A stretch of 9,774 bases of DNA from the NCBI GenBank assembly GCA_964404095.1, contig CAYOIN010000024.1, positions 1-9,774 on the forward strand. The letters run 5' to 3'. This stretch comes from CAZLQR01 sp964404095. Lineage in GTDB: Bacteria > Patescibacteriota > Microgenomatia > UBA1406 > GWC2-37-13. Position numbers and translations under genes: made by a program. Under the pieces are notes generated by a model, which was not told the origin of the DNA, searched no databases, and saw only the letters and a list, made by a program, of their open reading frames with translations. Shown one piece after another: positions 1 through 5,898 of this stretch (its first letter is position 1; each line of letters starts with the position of its first letter).

Positions 1-466
1 CGGTAGCAAAGTGGGAGAGAATGGTGTCACCGGCAAATCTCATGAGGTGTTGCTCAGCTCCGATATATCCGTAACTCCGATTCAGTCGGTTACCATGCAA
101 CTCAGCTTTTACACTCATACCGAAAAACTCCGAAAGCGTATGTTCAACCTGCATTTCCTGATCAGGACTTAAGGTATTTACCTGGAGCGGAAGCAGAGAT
201 GAGAGTCGCTCCTTCAGTAATGCTGGGGTATGCTGAGTTGTCGCTGGTTGCACGTCAGGCGTTACTGCTTCAGCAAGAATCGTTGTCGCGGCTGGTTGTG
301 TTATTGAAAGGAGAACGGCGAGCGAACCTGCAACTACATGTCGCACGACCTGCTGAAGAGGAGAAAGTATATGACCATGATTCTCCCAGAGGCGATCATG
401 GAGTTGTTTCTCGTAGCCGCTCCATGTTTTTTGGAGTTCTCGAAATCGATCCGATGAGGTGCCCAT
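1..466 (-). CDS. Membrane-anchored protein of unknown function, C-terminus cut by window edge
   Basis: An open reading frame runs leftward off the window for 155 full codons without a stop. The chosen ATG is at 466; in-frame GTG (487) and TTG (481) upstream are alternatives, because the frame stays open into the end of the MFS gene. The N-terminus is charged and hydrophilic (residues 1-39, rich in Lys, Arg, Glu, His). A hydrophobic stretch follows at about 41-56 (VVAGSLAVLLSI core), then a Pro/Thr/Gln-rich linker (about 58-80), then a folded-looking segment ending in LNRSYGYIGAEQHL near 127-141. This reads as a signal-anchor protein with an extracytoplasmic domain. It lies 41 nt after the MFS stop on the same strand and is probably co-transcribed. 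I do not recognise the family. The plus-strand frame at 199-519 is antisense to this gene and is not a separate gene. Confidence 0.7.
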   Translation of the reverse strand, partial: MGTSSDRFRELQKTWSGYEKQLHDRLWENHGHILSPLQQVVRHVVAGSLAVLLSITQPAATTILAEAVTPDVQPATTQHTPALLKERLSSLLPLQVNTLSPDQEMQVEHTLSEFFGMSVKAELHGNRLNRSYGYIGAEQHLMRFAGDTILSHFAT

Positions 467-507
467 ACTACATGGTATCAAACCCACGGGTTCGTCTTCA
501 TACCATC

Positions 508-1677
508 TTAAAATGCTGACTCTTTCTTTGCGAGTAGATGAATAGTATGAGAAAGGATGAAACAGACAATACAGAATACAGATGCGAGAAGAAACGGACC
601 GGACAACGAATAGAGTGCTATCGTTCCCCCAAGGAGCGGGCCCAATATTTGACCGATACTCATGTATGAAGCGTTCAGTCCGAGAATGGACCCCTGAGAT
701 TTTGCGTCAGTCTCTCTCGAAAGTATCGTCTGCGTGAGCGGATTTACGACTCCGTTACCGAGACTCAAACCGATGCTCGACAGAAGAAATAATGGTAAAT
801 CGCGGGAGAAAAAGAGCAATGTAAACGCGACTCCCACCCATGCAATCGCAACGGTAAAGAGCGAGGTGAGACGGACACGCTTACTCAGTTGAGGAAAGAT
901 GAATGCTTGAGTAATAAGCCCTGCAATACCGAAGACCGTAAAGAGCGTGGCGATCATTGGAATCTGTAGATGGAGCACCTTATACGCCACGGGCTGAAAG
1001 GTATAGATAAACAGACCGAACGAGGTCGAGTATAAAAGACTGATCAGGAGCGTACGTCCAACCTGCCCTTCAAACAAGGCATGCCACAGACGCGGAAAGT
1101 CAAAGAGTTTTTTATGACTCAACTGACCGATGTGCTTGTTGGTTTCGGATAAAAAGAACTGCGTAATCAAGATCGCAACGAGCGTAATGACACCGGCAAT
1201 AATAAATGGGAGGTGTATTGAGATTTGAGTGGTGAAAGCGGATATCGCCGGACCAAACACAAAACCAAATCCAAATGCCGCTCCGATAACGCCGAATCCT
1301 TTTGCGCGATTCTTCTCATCGGTTGTGTCAGCGATCACCGCACTCGCAACCGAGATATTCCCCGCTGTTATTCCATCGAGTGCCCGTGCAATAAATAACA
1401 CAATCGCGTTTGGCGCAAACGCAGCTAGAAAGAACGAGATTGCGGTTCCAAGCAATGACAGCATCAGTAATGGTTTTCGCCCATACTTATCAGATAGTCG
1501 TCCAATTACCGGAGTAGAAAAAAAGGCACAGATCGCAAAGGTCGAAAACAGTAAGCCATTCTCAAAGTCACTGAGGCCGAACTGTTTTGAGTACGCATAG
1601 AGAATCGGAATTATGATCCCGTATCCAAGTGCATTCACAACCGCAATTACGGCGACGCTGATGAAATTCTTATTCAT
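508..1677 (-). CDS. MFS transporter, DHA1/TetA-like drug:H+ antiporter type
   Basis: A 389-residue polytopic membrane protein with about 12 hydrophobic segments, the usual size for the family. MFS motif A is visible after helix 2 (GRLSDKYGRK, residues 59-68). An antiporter motif C-like run, GFGFVFGPAI, lies at about 136-145 after the conserved RALDGITAGN segment at 98-107. These features place it among multidrug or tetracycline-type proton antiporters that export small molecules across the cytoplasmic membrane; the substrate cannot be read from sequence. The start ATG at 1677 has no Shine-Dalgarno sequence but lies 13 nt after an extended -10 box. The unknown membrane-anchored gene follows 41 nt downstream. 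The protein looks intact. Confidence 0.92.
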   Translation of the reverse strand: MNKNFISVAVIAVVNALGYGIIIPILYAYSKQFGLSDFENGLLFSTFAICAFFSTPVIGRLSDKYGRKPLLMLSLLGTAISFFLAAFAPNAIVLFIARALDGITAGNISVASAVIADTTDEKNRAKGFGVIGAAFGFGFVFGPAISAFTTQISIHLPFIIAGVITLVAILITQFFLSETNKHIGQLSHKKLFDFPRLWHALFEGQVGRTLLISLLYSTSFGLFIYTFQPVAYKVLHLQIPMIATLFTVFGIAGLITQAFIFPQLSKRVRLTSLFTVAIAWVGVAFTLLFFSRDLPLFLLSSIGLSLGNGVVNPLTQTILSRETDAKSQGSILGLNASYMSIGQILGPLLGGTIALYSLSGPFLLASVFCIVCFILSHTIHLLAKKESAF

Positions 1678-1690
1678 AGGAGGAATGAAC

Positions 1691-1699
1691 AGTATAACA
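1691..1699 (-). promoter_or_regulatory. Extended -10 promoter of the MFS gene
   Basis: The minus strand reads TGT-TATACT (TATACT at 1696-1691), an extended -10 element. It would start transcription near 1684, about 7 nt before the MFS ATG at 1677. No convincing -35 hexamer is present, as is usual for extended -10 promoters. The predicted leader is very short and has no ribosome binding site. Confidence 0.5.
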
Positions 1700-1708
1700 A
1701 ACTATCTC

Positions 1709-1736
1709 TTGACACACCACGATGAAGTACTAAGAT
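1709..1736 (+). promoter_or_regulatory. Plus-strand promoter candidate in the MFS/DUF2079 gap
   Basis: TTGACA (1709-1714, a perfect -35 match) is followed after 16 nt by TAAGAT (1731-1736, 4 of 6 matches). Transcription would begin near 1743 and read away from the MFS gene, through a short open frame and two hairpins, then antisense to the end of the DUF2079 gene. No plus-strand protein gene follows for about 1.8 kb. Confidence 0.4.
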
Positions 1737-1742
1737 GAAATC

Positions 1743-1910
1743 AGAACATGCACCAACGACTCATCTCCATGATTCGCCGAGGTCGACTTCTCTCTTCATG
1801 TTGCCATTGCCATCTTCAGACTGCGATTTGTTTGGTACCGTACAGGGGTTAGTACGGAACGCTACCATAGGTCTTTTCAGGGACAAGAGCCGGCTCGGCT
1901 CTTGTTGTGT
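1743..1910 (+). ncRNA. Candidate small RNA or orphan leader (leader peptide plus two hairpins)
   Basis: Downstream of the plus-strand promoter candidate lies a possible 34-codon frame (ATG 1748, TAG 1850-1852). It contains a clustered Cys-Cys-His-Cys-His run at codons 19-23. The frame ends inside a hairpin with arms CCGTAC (1838-1843) and GTACGG (1852-1857). A second, stronger hairpin lies at 1883-1905. The order of short peptide, hairpin, terminator-like hairpin is the layout of an attenuator, but no biosynthetic gene follows on this strand, so a free-standing small RNA is equally possible. The lack of a T-run after the second hairpin weakens the case. Confidence 0.25.
1883..1905. terminator. 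GC-rich terminator-like hairpin after the DUF2079 stop
   Basis: Perfect 9-bp arms ACAAGAGCC (1883-1891) and GGCTCTTGT (1897-1905) flank a 5-nt loop. The hairpin begins 8 nt beyond the DUF2079 stop codon (minus strand) and also closes the plus-strand candidate RNA. Neither side has a clear T-tract, so intrinsic termination is uncertain; it may simply protect mRNA 3' ends. Confidence 0.45.
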
Positions 1911-1913
1911 GGA

Positions 1914-3284
1914 TTACGGAAGCTTTTTGTAAAGATAATAGTGTCCCGTATGCCATACGCGGATATACTTCCTCTCACGGTCGAGTCGTTGGATGAGCGC
2001 AAGCTCCTCAGGCTTTGGACCAAGTACATCAACCGATCGAACCTGATCAATCAACGCAATAAAATCCGCTGAATCTGTTGCGTACGGGAGTACATAGGCA
2101 TCGCGCCGATGGGTAACATGTGCATGCAGTTCAGGAGAGGATGTGACCGAGGCAGACGATGGAATCGAGCGGAGCACCTGCTCGAATCGTCGATCAATGT
2201 CGGTTACCTGGTATGGATAACACCAGCATGACTCGGTCGTCGGAAGTGGCCCATAATGATAGTTCACTCGAGCGGTAAGAATAATTGCAGTTGAGAGGAT
2301 GACTATCTGTACGACCCGTCGATACGGAATACGCATCCTGCCGACGAATGAAAGTCCATAGATCGAGGCAATAGTAAATATCGGAATAAACACCGCCGTG
2401 TAATGAAACCTGATCGACTGCATCTCAAGATGACTGCTTGATAGATTGATAAATAGATCCGGTATGGCAAGCAGTAACCAGGGAGCACCAAGCAGCGGAA
2501 GGAATCCAAACGATTTAAACAAGAGAGTGATGTACTCCTGAATCGTAGGATCGAAAATCCAGTTTCGGACCGTGTACCATGACCAGAACCAATGCGTATC
2601 TCCTATGCTCACCACCGGCATGAGGATAAAGATCATGAGATAGGAATACCCAAGACCAACAACAGCGGTGATGAGACCCACCACTCGTTCTTTCGAAACA
2701 ATAAGCTGAGTTAATCCAACCAAAAATATCATCACTCCAATCTGTTCTTTTGTAAGAAGAAGCAGGACAACGCACATCCAGTACCAACGCCATCTACGCT
2801 CCAACCAGAGATACCACATGAGGAGAAATAATGGAGCTACGAGTGAAACCATGTGAAAATCGAAGATTGTAACCCACTGTATCAACGGGTTGAGAACATA
2901 CAGGATCGATATGCCAATCGACAACATATGGTTTCTCAGGACTCGTTGCGCGATGAGAAATGCCGGGATAGCCCCGAGACCAAGATAGATCGATTGCACA
3001 GTGAGGAGCACCTTCGGACTTGCCCACACTGCATAGAGTGGCGCAAATAATACCAATAAAAAATCTGCGTGAACCGCAAGGCGCGTCATGAGCATGCCGT
3101 TATTGCTGAGTGAGAAAAAATTGCCGTGGAGAGTATTCCAGACCGTTTGATCCATGTTTCCAAGATCCATCCCGGTCCAAAATGAATCATACCTAAGCAG
3201 AGAAAAGTAGGAGAATATCCCCGCGTACAACACCACGATGATTCCCAGTACGATGCGGTACCAATATCGAGTGATGTACTTCAT
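1914..3284 (-). CDS. DUF2079 family polytopic membrane protein (GT-C-like)
   Basis: A 456-residue integral membrane protein with about 10 hydrophobic segments and a soluble C-terminal part from about residue 345. DUF2079 hallmarks are present in order: MDLGNMDQTVWNT with acidic residues D40 and D45, a conserved His in AVHADF (H72), the PLYA segment, FDFH (141-144), and TKEQ (178-181) where the family usually has KED or KEE. The family is uncharacterised; its layout resembles GT-C glycosyltransferases that use lipid-linked sugars at the outer face of the membrane, so a cell-envelope glycosylation role is plausible but inferred. The ATG at 3284 lies 6 nt after TATACT (3296-3291), suggesting a leaderless transcript, although read-through from the HxlR gene 29 nt upstream is also possible. 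Confidence 0.88.
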   Translation of the reverse strand: MKYITRYWYRIVLGIIVVLYAGIFSYFSLLRYDSFWTGMDLGNMDQTVWNTLHGNFFSLSNNGMLMTRLAVHADFLLVLFAPLYAVWASPKVLLTVQSIYLGLGAIPAFLIAQRVLRNHMLSIGISILYVLNPLIQWVTIFDFHMVSLVAPLFLLMWYLWLERRWRWYWMCVVLLLLTKEQIGVMIFLVGLTQLIVSKERVVGLITAVVGLGYSYLMIFILMPVVSIGDTHWFWSWYTVRNWIFDPTIQEYITLLFKSFGFLPLLGAPWLLLAIPDLFINLSSSHLEMQSIRFHYTAVFIPIFTIASIYGLSFVGRMRIPYRRVVQIVILSTAIILTARVNYHYGPLPTTESCWCYPYQVTDIDRRFEQVLRSIPSSASVTSSPELHAHVTHRRDAYVLPYATDSADFIALIDQVRSVDVLGPKPEELALIQRLDRERKYIRVWHTGHYYLYKKLP

Positions 3285-3290
3285 GTGAAT

Positions 3291-3296
3291 AGTATA
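3291..3296 (-). promoter_or_regulatory. -10 box of the DUF2079 gene (leaderless start)
   Basis: TATACT on the minus strand, six nt before the ATG at 3284. A transcript from this box would begin at or within a base or two of the start codon. No good -35 hexamer is seen at the expected distance, so the box alone carries the call. Confidence 0.4.
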
Positions 3297-3313
3297 CGTA
3301 TGAGGGATTGGAC

Positions 3314-3625
3314 TTACGATAAGAATCGCTCTGCGAATCCTTCAAGCTTTTCGATGACCGGAACGAACGCTCTCCCCTTGGGGGTCAGCCCGTACACCAC
3401 CGAGATCTTATTCACCGTCTCCTCCTTCCGATAGATCATCTGCTCCCGTTCCAACATCTTCAAACGTTGAGTAAGTGTTGCAGGGTTAAGATCGTCAAGC
3501 AGTCGCTGGAGCTCACAAAAACGCTGCTCTCCGGTTCGCAGACTTCCAAGAATTGCAAGCGTCCAACTATCACCGAGCTGTTCAATGGCTCGATTCACTG
3601 CATTTGTGAGTTTTGTACATTTCAT
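3314..3625 (-). CDS. HxlR-family winged-helix transcriptional regulator
   Basis: A 103-residue protein of the usual HxlR/MarR-like length. It has the family pattern: an N-terminal Cys (C3), the helix IEQLGDSWTLAILGSL (14-29), the region LNPATLTQRLKMLEREQMI (46-64) containing the recognition helix, and the wing/C-terminal segment YGLTPKGRAF (78-87). HxlR proteins bind inverted repeats as dimers, and several sense electrophiles or oxidants through the conserved N-terminal Cys; C37 is a second candidate thiol. The divergent LUD gene, with palindromes between them, suggests it controls its own gene and the LUD gene. The ATG at 3625 lies 8 nt after TATAGT and has no Shine-Dalgarno sequence, so a leaderless start is likely. 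Confidence 0.92.
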   Translation of the reverse strand: MKCTKLTNAVNRAIEQLGDSWTLAILGSLRTGEQRFCELQRLLDDLNPATLTQRLKMLEREQMIYRKEETVNKISVVYGLTPKGRAFVPVIEKLEGFAERFLS

Positions 3626-3626
3626 C

Positions 3627-3655
3627 TTGACTTACTATAATTTATATAGTACTAT
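3627..3655 (+). promoter_or_regulatory. Promoter candidate for the LUD gene
   Basis: TTGACT (3627-3632, 5 of 6) is followed after 17 nt by TACTAT (3650-3655, 4 of 6). Transcription would start near 3662, giving a leader of about 46 nt. The elements overlap palindromes 1 and 2. No Shine-Dalgarno sequence precedes the ATG at 3708, so a closer weak -10 (CACAAT, 3697-3702) giving a leaderless message cannot be excluded. Confidence 0.4.
3633..3651. promoter_or_regulatory. Operator palindrome 1 (HxlR site)
   Basis: A perfect 7-bp inverted repeat, TACTATA-5 nt-TATAGTA, centred at 3642. Its left arm contains the minus-strand TATAGT box (3639-3634) that would drive the HxlR gene, so binding would block that promoter. 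The half-sites resemble the TACTAT/ATAGTA type reported for thiol-sensing HxlR proteins such as YodB. Assignment to this regulator is inferred from position. Confidence 0.6.
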
Positions 3656-3668
3656 GTATTTTATAGTA
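3650..3668. promoter_or_regulatory. Operator palindrome 2 (HxlR site, tandem copy)
   Basis: TACTATG-5 nt-TATAGTA, the same 19-bp design as palindrome 1 with one arm mismatch, centred at 3659. The two sites share 2 bp and are 17 bp apart centre to centre. The plus-strand -10 candidate TACTAT (3650-3655) lies in its left arm, so occupancy would also repress the LUD gene. Confidence 0.55.
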
Positions 3669-3678
3669 TTTTATCATT

Positions 3679-3695
3679 TGTAGTATACCACTACA
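3679..3695. promoter_or_regulatory. Operator-like palindrome 3
   Basis: A perfect 6-bp inverted repeat, TGTAGT-5 nt-ACTACA, centred at 3687. It keeps the 5-nt spacer and the TAGT/ACTA core of the other two sites but has different outer bases. It lies between the LUD promoter candidate and the LUD start codon, and could be a weaker site for the same regulator. Confidence 0.4.
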
Positions 3696-3707
3696 CCACA
3701 ATCATAT

Positions 3708-4331
3708 ATGAAGTTCGCATCGCTTGCACCCCAAGAAACCATTACAAAAGCCGTGTCCGCTCTTCAGAACAACGGAATGACCGTTACCGTTGTTGGTTCT
3801 GCTCATGAGGCGAAGGAGGCAGTCCTCGCTCTTATTCCGTCAGGATCAGAGGTAATGACCATGACCTCGATCTCCCTTGATGACGCCGGAATCTCGGAGG
3901 CAATCAATGGCAAAGAGTCGAACTATGTTTCTGCAAAAAATAAACTCTGGAGCTTGAATCGCGAAACTCAGGGAAAGGAAATGCAGCAGTTAGGAGCTAC
4001 GTCCGATTGGGCAATCGGAAGCGTTCATGCAATCACGGAACAGGGAGAAGTCATTGTGACATCGAATACCGGTAGTCAGCTTCCAGCATATGCATATGGA
4101 TCAGCTCATGTCATATGGGTTGTTGGAACGCAGAAAATTGTAAAGGATATCGCAGAGGGCATGCAGCGCATCACTGAATATATTGTGCCGAAGGAGAGTG
4201 TCCGGGCACGCGAAGCATACGGACTCCCGGCAGACTTTCAGACGAATCCAAGTAAGACACTCATCATCAACCGCGAGATAACGCCGGGCCGCGTGCACAT
4301 TATTTTAGTAAACGAAACGCTTGGATTTTAA
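3708..4331 (+). CDS. LUD-domain protein (LutC/YkgG-like, DUF162)
   Basis: A 207-residue single-domain protein. Recognisable LUD-domain segments are MTSISLDDAGI (52-62), DWAIGSVHAITEQGEVIVTSNTG at about 100-122, AYAYGSAHVIWVVGTQKIVKD (127-147) and the C-terminal GRVHIILVNETLGF (194-207). In larger systems LUD domains occur in LutB and LutC of the lactate-oxidising complex. There is no Cys cluster for iron-sulfur clusters here, so this is the LutC-like form. No LutA or LutB gene is nearby, so a lactate role is not supported and the activity is unknown. Divergence from an HxlR regulator across shared palindromes suggests stress- or redox-linked control. Its stop overlaps the stop of the convergent HD gene. 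Confidence 0.85.
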   Translation: MKFASLAPQETITKAVSALQNNGMTVTVVGSAHEAKEAVLALIPSGSEVMTMTSISLDDAGISEAINGKESNYVSAKNKLWSLNRETQGKEMQQLGATSDWAIGSVHAITEQGEVIVTSNTGSQLPAYAYGSAHVIWVVGTQKIVKDIAEGMQRITEYIVPKESVRAREAYGLPADFQTNPSKTLIINREITPGRVHIILVNETLGF

Positions 4332-4987
4332 CGGAGATCGCTTCCGTTCCATTCCGCAAGGAAGGTTTTGAGAAACTGTTCAAGGTAGCGATGTCTCTGC
4401 CGTGCAAGTTTTTGAGCTGACTTCGTGTTCATCCTATCCTTGAGGAGTAATAATTTTTCGTAGAAGTGTGCGATCGAAGTTTGCGTGCGATTCTGGTACG
4501 CAGAAAAAGACTTCCAGGTTTTCCCTCGTATCGTACTCGAGTGTAACGATCGACCCAGAGACCCACCAAACGCGAACACGCGAGCGATTCCAATTGCTCC
4601 GATTGCGTCGAGTCGATCTGCATCTTGTACGACCTTCCCCTCTATTGACCTCATCTGATATGTGTTTGTACCACCGCGGTATGAAATATGCGCGACGATC
4701 TCCTCAACGCTCTGAATGATGCCATTCGAAACACCGAGTCCTTCGAGTAGTTCGCGCGCCCTTCGCGGACCTATCGAGGTATCACCGTTGTGAAACTTCC
4801 AGTCGGCGATATCATGGAGAAGCGCTCCGAGCTCCACCACGAAGAGATCTGCTCCCTCACGGTGCGCGAGGTATCGTGCCATTCGCACTACACGCTCGAT
4901 ATGATCCCAGTCATGCGATCCTTCCATGGAAGAAAACTGTTTCTTCATCGCACGTCGAACACTTTTGAGCACCGCTGTTTTTTTCAT
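4328..4987 (-). CDS. HD-domain phosphohydrolase
   Basis: A 219-residue cytoplasmic protein with the full HD metal-binding set: H29 in SHDWDHIERV, the HD pair H58-D59 in LLHDIADWKF, and the later acidic VVQDADRLDAIG (D122, D124, D127). H25 and H100 may add further ligands. It belongs to the predicted HD-superfamily hydrolases related to YedJ, metal-dependent phosphohydrolases whose substrates (nucleotides or other phosphate esters) are mostly unknown. The ATG at 4987 follows TACAAT (4999-4994) by 6 nt, which predicts a leaderless mRNA. It diverges from the nucleotidyltransferase-fold gene across a 68-nt gap, and its stop overlaps the LUD stop by 2 nt on the opposite strand. Confidence 0.88.
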   Translation of the reverse strand: MKKTAVLKSVRRAMKKQFSSMEGSHDWDHIERVVRMARYLAHREGADLFVVELGALLHDIADWKFHNGDTSIGPRRARELLEGLGVSNGIIQSVEEIVAHISYRGGTNTYQMRSIEGKVVQDADRLDAIGAIGIARVFAFGGSLGRSLHSSTIRGKTWKSFSAYQNRTQTSIAHFYEKLLLLKDRMNTKSAQKLARQRHRYLEQFLKTFLAEWNGSDLR

Positions 4988-4993
4988 GCTCAG

Positions 4994-4999
4994 ATTGTA
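4994..4999 (-). promoter_or_regulatory. -10 box of the HD gene (leaderless start)
   Basis: TACAAT on the minus strand (5 of 6 matches), 6 nt before the ATG at 4987. No strong -35 is visible at 16-18 nt. The divergent plus-strand promoter at 5021-5048 shares the same short gap. Confidence 0.4.
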
Positions 5000-5020
5000 C
5001 TACATTGCGTATGAGTCGCT

Positions 5021-5048
5021 TTTAAAATCTCCCTGCCGGCGTTATAAT
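5021..5048 (+). promoter_or_regulatory. Promoter of the nucleotidyltransferase-fold gene
   Basis: A perfect TATAAT (5043-5048) lies 16 nt after TTTAAA (5021-5026, 4 of 6). The last base of the box is 7 nt before the ATG at 5056, so transcription should start at or beside that A. The upstream ATG at 5047 lies inside the -10 box and would not be on the transcript; this decides the start at 5056. Confidence 0.55.
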
Positions 5049-5055
5049 GCCTCCC

Positions 5056-5898
5056 ATGAAAGAACGGGGTCCACAGGCAGAAAAGACGATTCCATCGATC
5101 GGTGTCGTGAACGAACGACTCAATCGATACGGTCTCCACTATGTCTTTGTTGGAGGCGTAGTATCTGCACGCGTAGGACCGGACACAACACTCGGACGAG
5201 TGAACACGGTTTCTCAAACCTTTGCGCTTGACCACGCAAAGCCCTACGACACAAGACGATCGGACGGCACGGTTCGCGATGTCGATGTCATCGCATTTTG
5301 TGAAGATCCAGTGCTTTTTCGACTCATGGAGGAAGATATGCGAAGGGCATTTCCGGAACTTCCGATCTCAATCGAACCGATGCACTATCCTCATTGGCCG
5401 AAGCGAAGCAAACTGAAACAGTTTGTCGTGGGGAATGATGTGAATCCCGATGGATCAATTGACTTTGTATTCGATGATCTACGACAGACGATGCCCGGTG
5501 AAGCCTTCGATGTTTGGCACCTGCAAACGGATGAGGGCGATATGCTCCCCGTATTTAACCCTGCTACGCATGCAATGCGCTATCTCGTACGAGTTCCTTC
5601 GGGACTCAAGCCAAAAGATGATGGGGAGAAACTCGCTTCGCTCATGCGCCTCGCCGATGAATTTGCGCAACGTATTGGTGAGCTTGACCCGGTAAAAGAT
5701 GATGCGTACTTCACGGGGATTTATGAGCCGTGGCTGTCGTTTATTGCAGCATGTCAAGAGGTGCCTGCGTATCGGCTTACCGGTATCAAAACGAGAATTG
5801 ATCGGTTGTTCTGGAATACGATCGGTGAGGCGATGGGGAATGGACGTGGTCCGATCGGTAAACTAACGGCAAAGCTCGGAAGCAAATTTTCAGGTTAA
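5056..5898 (+). CDS. Predicted nucleotidyltransferase-fold protein, function unknown
   Basis: A 280-residue cytoplasmic protein when started at 5056; an ATG at 5047 would add three residues but overlaps the -10 box. It shows the loose signature of the pol-beta-like nucleotidyltransferase superfamily: hydrophobic strand plus GG (YVFVGG, G33-G34), then RDVDVIAF with D75 and D77, and a later strand carrying an acid, SIDFVF (D136). Two carboxylates after GG and a third on a later strand are the expected metal ligands. A predominantly helical second half (about 165-280) could hold the substrate. The spacing between GG and DxD (about 40 residues) is longer than in minimal family members. It could equally be a kanamycin-nucleotidyltransferase-like or nucleotidyl-transfer toxin-like enzyme. 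No antitoxin partner is evident; the divergent neighbour is the HD hydrolase. Its stop abuts the stop of the convergent cytidylyltransferase-like gene. Confidence 0.7.
   Translation: MKERGPQAEKTIPSIGVVNERLNRYGLHYVFVGGVVSARVGPDTTLGRVNTVSQTFALDHAKPYDTRRSDGTVRDVDVIAFCEDPVLFRLMEEDMRRAFPELPISIEPMHYPHWPKRSKLKQFVVGNDVNPDGSIDFVFDDLRQTMPGEAFDVWHLQTDEGDMLPVFNPATHAMRYLVRVPSGLKPKDDGEKLASLMRLADEFAQRIGELDPVKDDAYFTGIYEPWLSFIAACQEVPAYRLTGIKTRIDRLFWNTIGEAMGNGRGPIGKLTAKLGSKFSG

Noticed and set aside
199..519. Plus-strand open frame of 106 codons
   Set aside because: It lies antisense to the minus-strand gene running off the left edge and overlaps the end of the MFS gene; its protein has no recognisable features.
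1678..1734. AGGAGG followed by ATG on the plus strand (17-codon frame from about 1684)
   Set aside because: The spacing between AGGAGG and ATG is only one base, the peptide is very short, and no promoter precedes it; the AGGAGG is the complement of the MFS leader.
1735..1932. Plus-strand open frame of 65 codons
   Set aside because: Its ATG falls inside the TAAGAT box of the plus-strand promoter candidate, so it would not be on that transcript, and it runs into the end of the DUF2079 gene. The ATG at 1748 in another frame fits the predicted transcript better.
5047..5055. Upstream ATG at 5047 for the nucleotidyltransferase-fold gene
   Set aside because: It is part of the TATAAT box; the predicted transcript starts at or next to the ATG at 5056.
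5056..5898. Toxin-antitoxin reading of the nucleotidyltransferase-fold gene
   Set aside because: No small antitoxin gene is adjacent on the same strand, and the protein is larger than minimal nucleotidyltransferase toxins.
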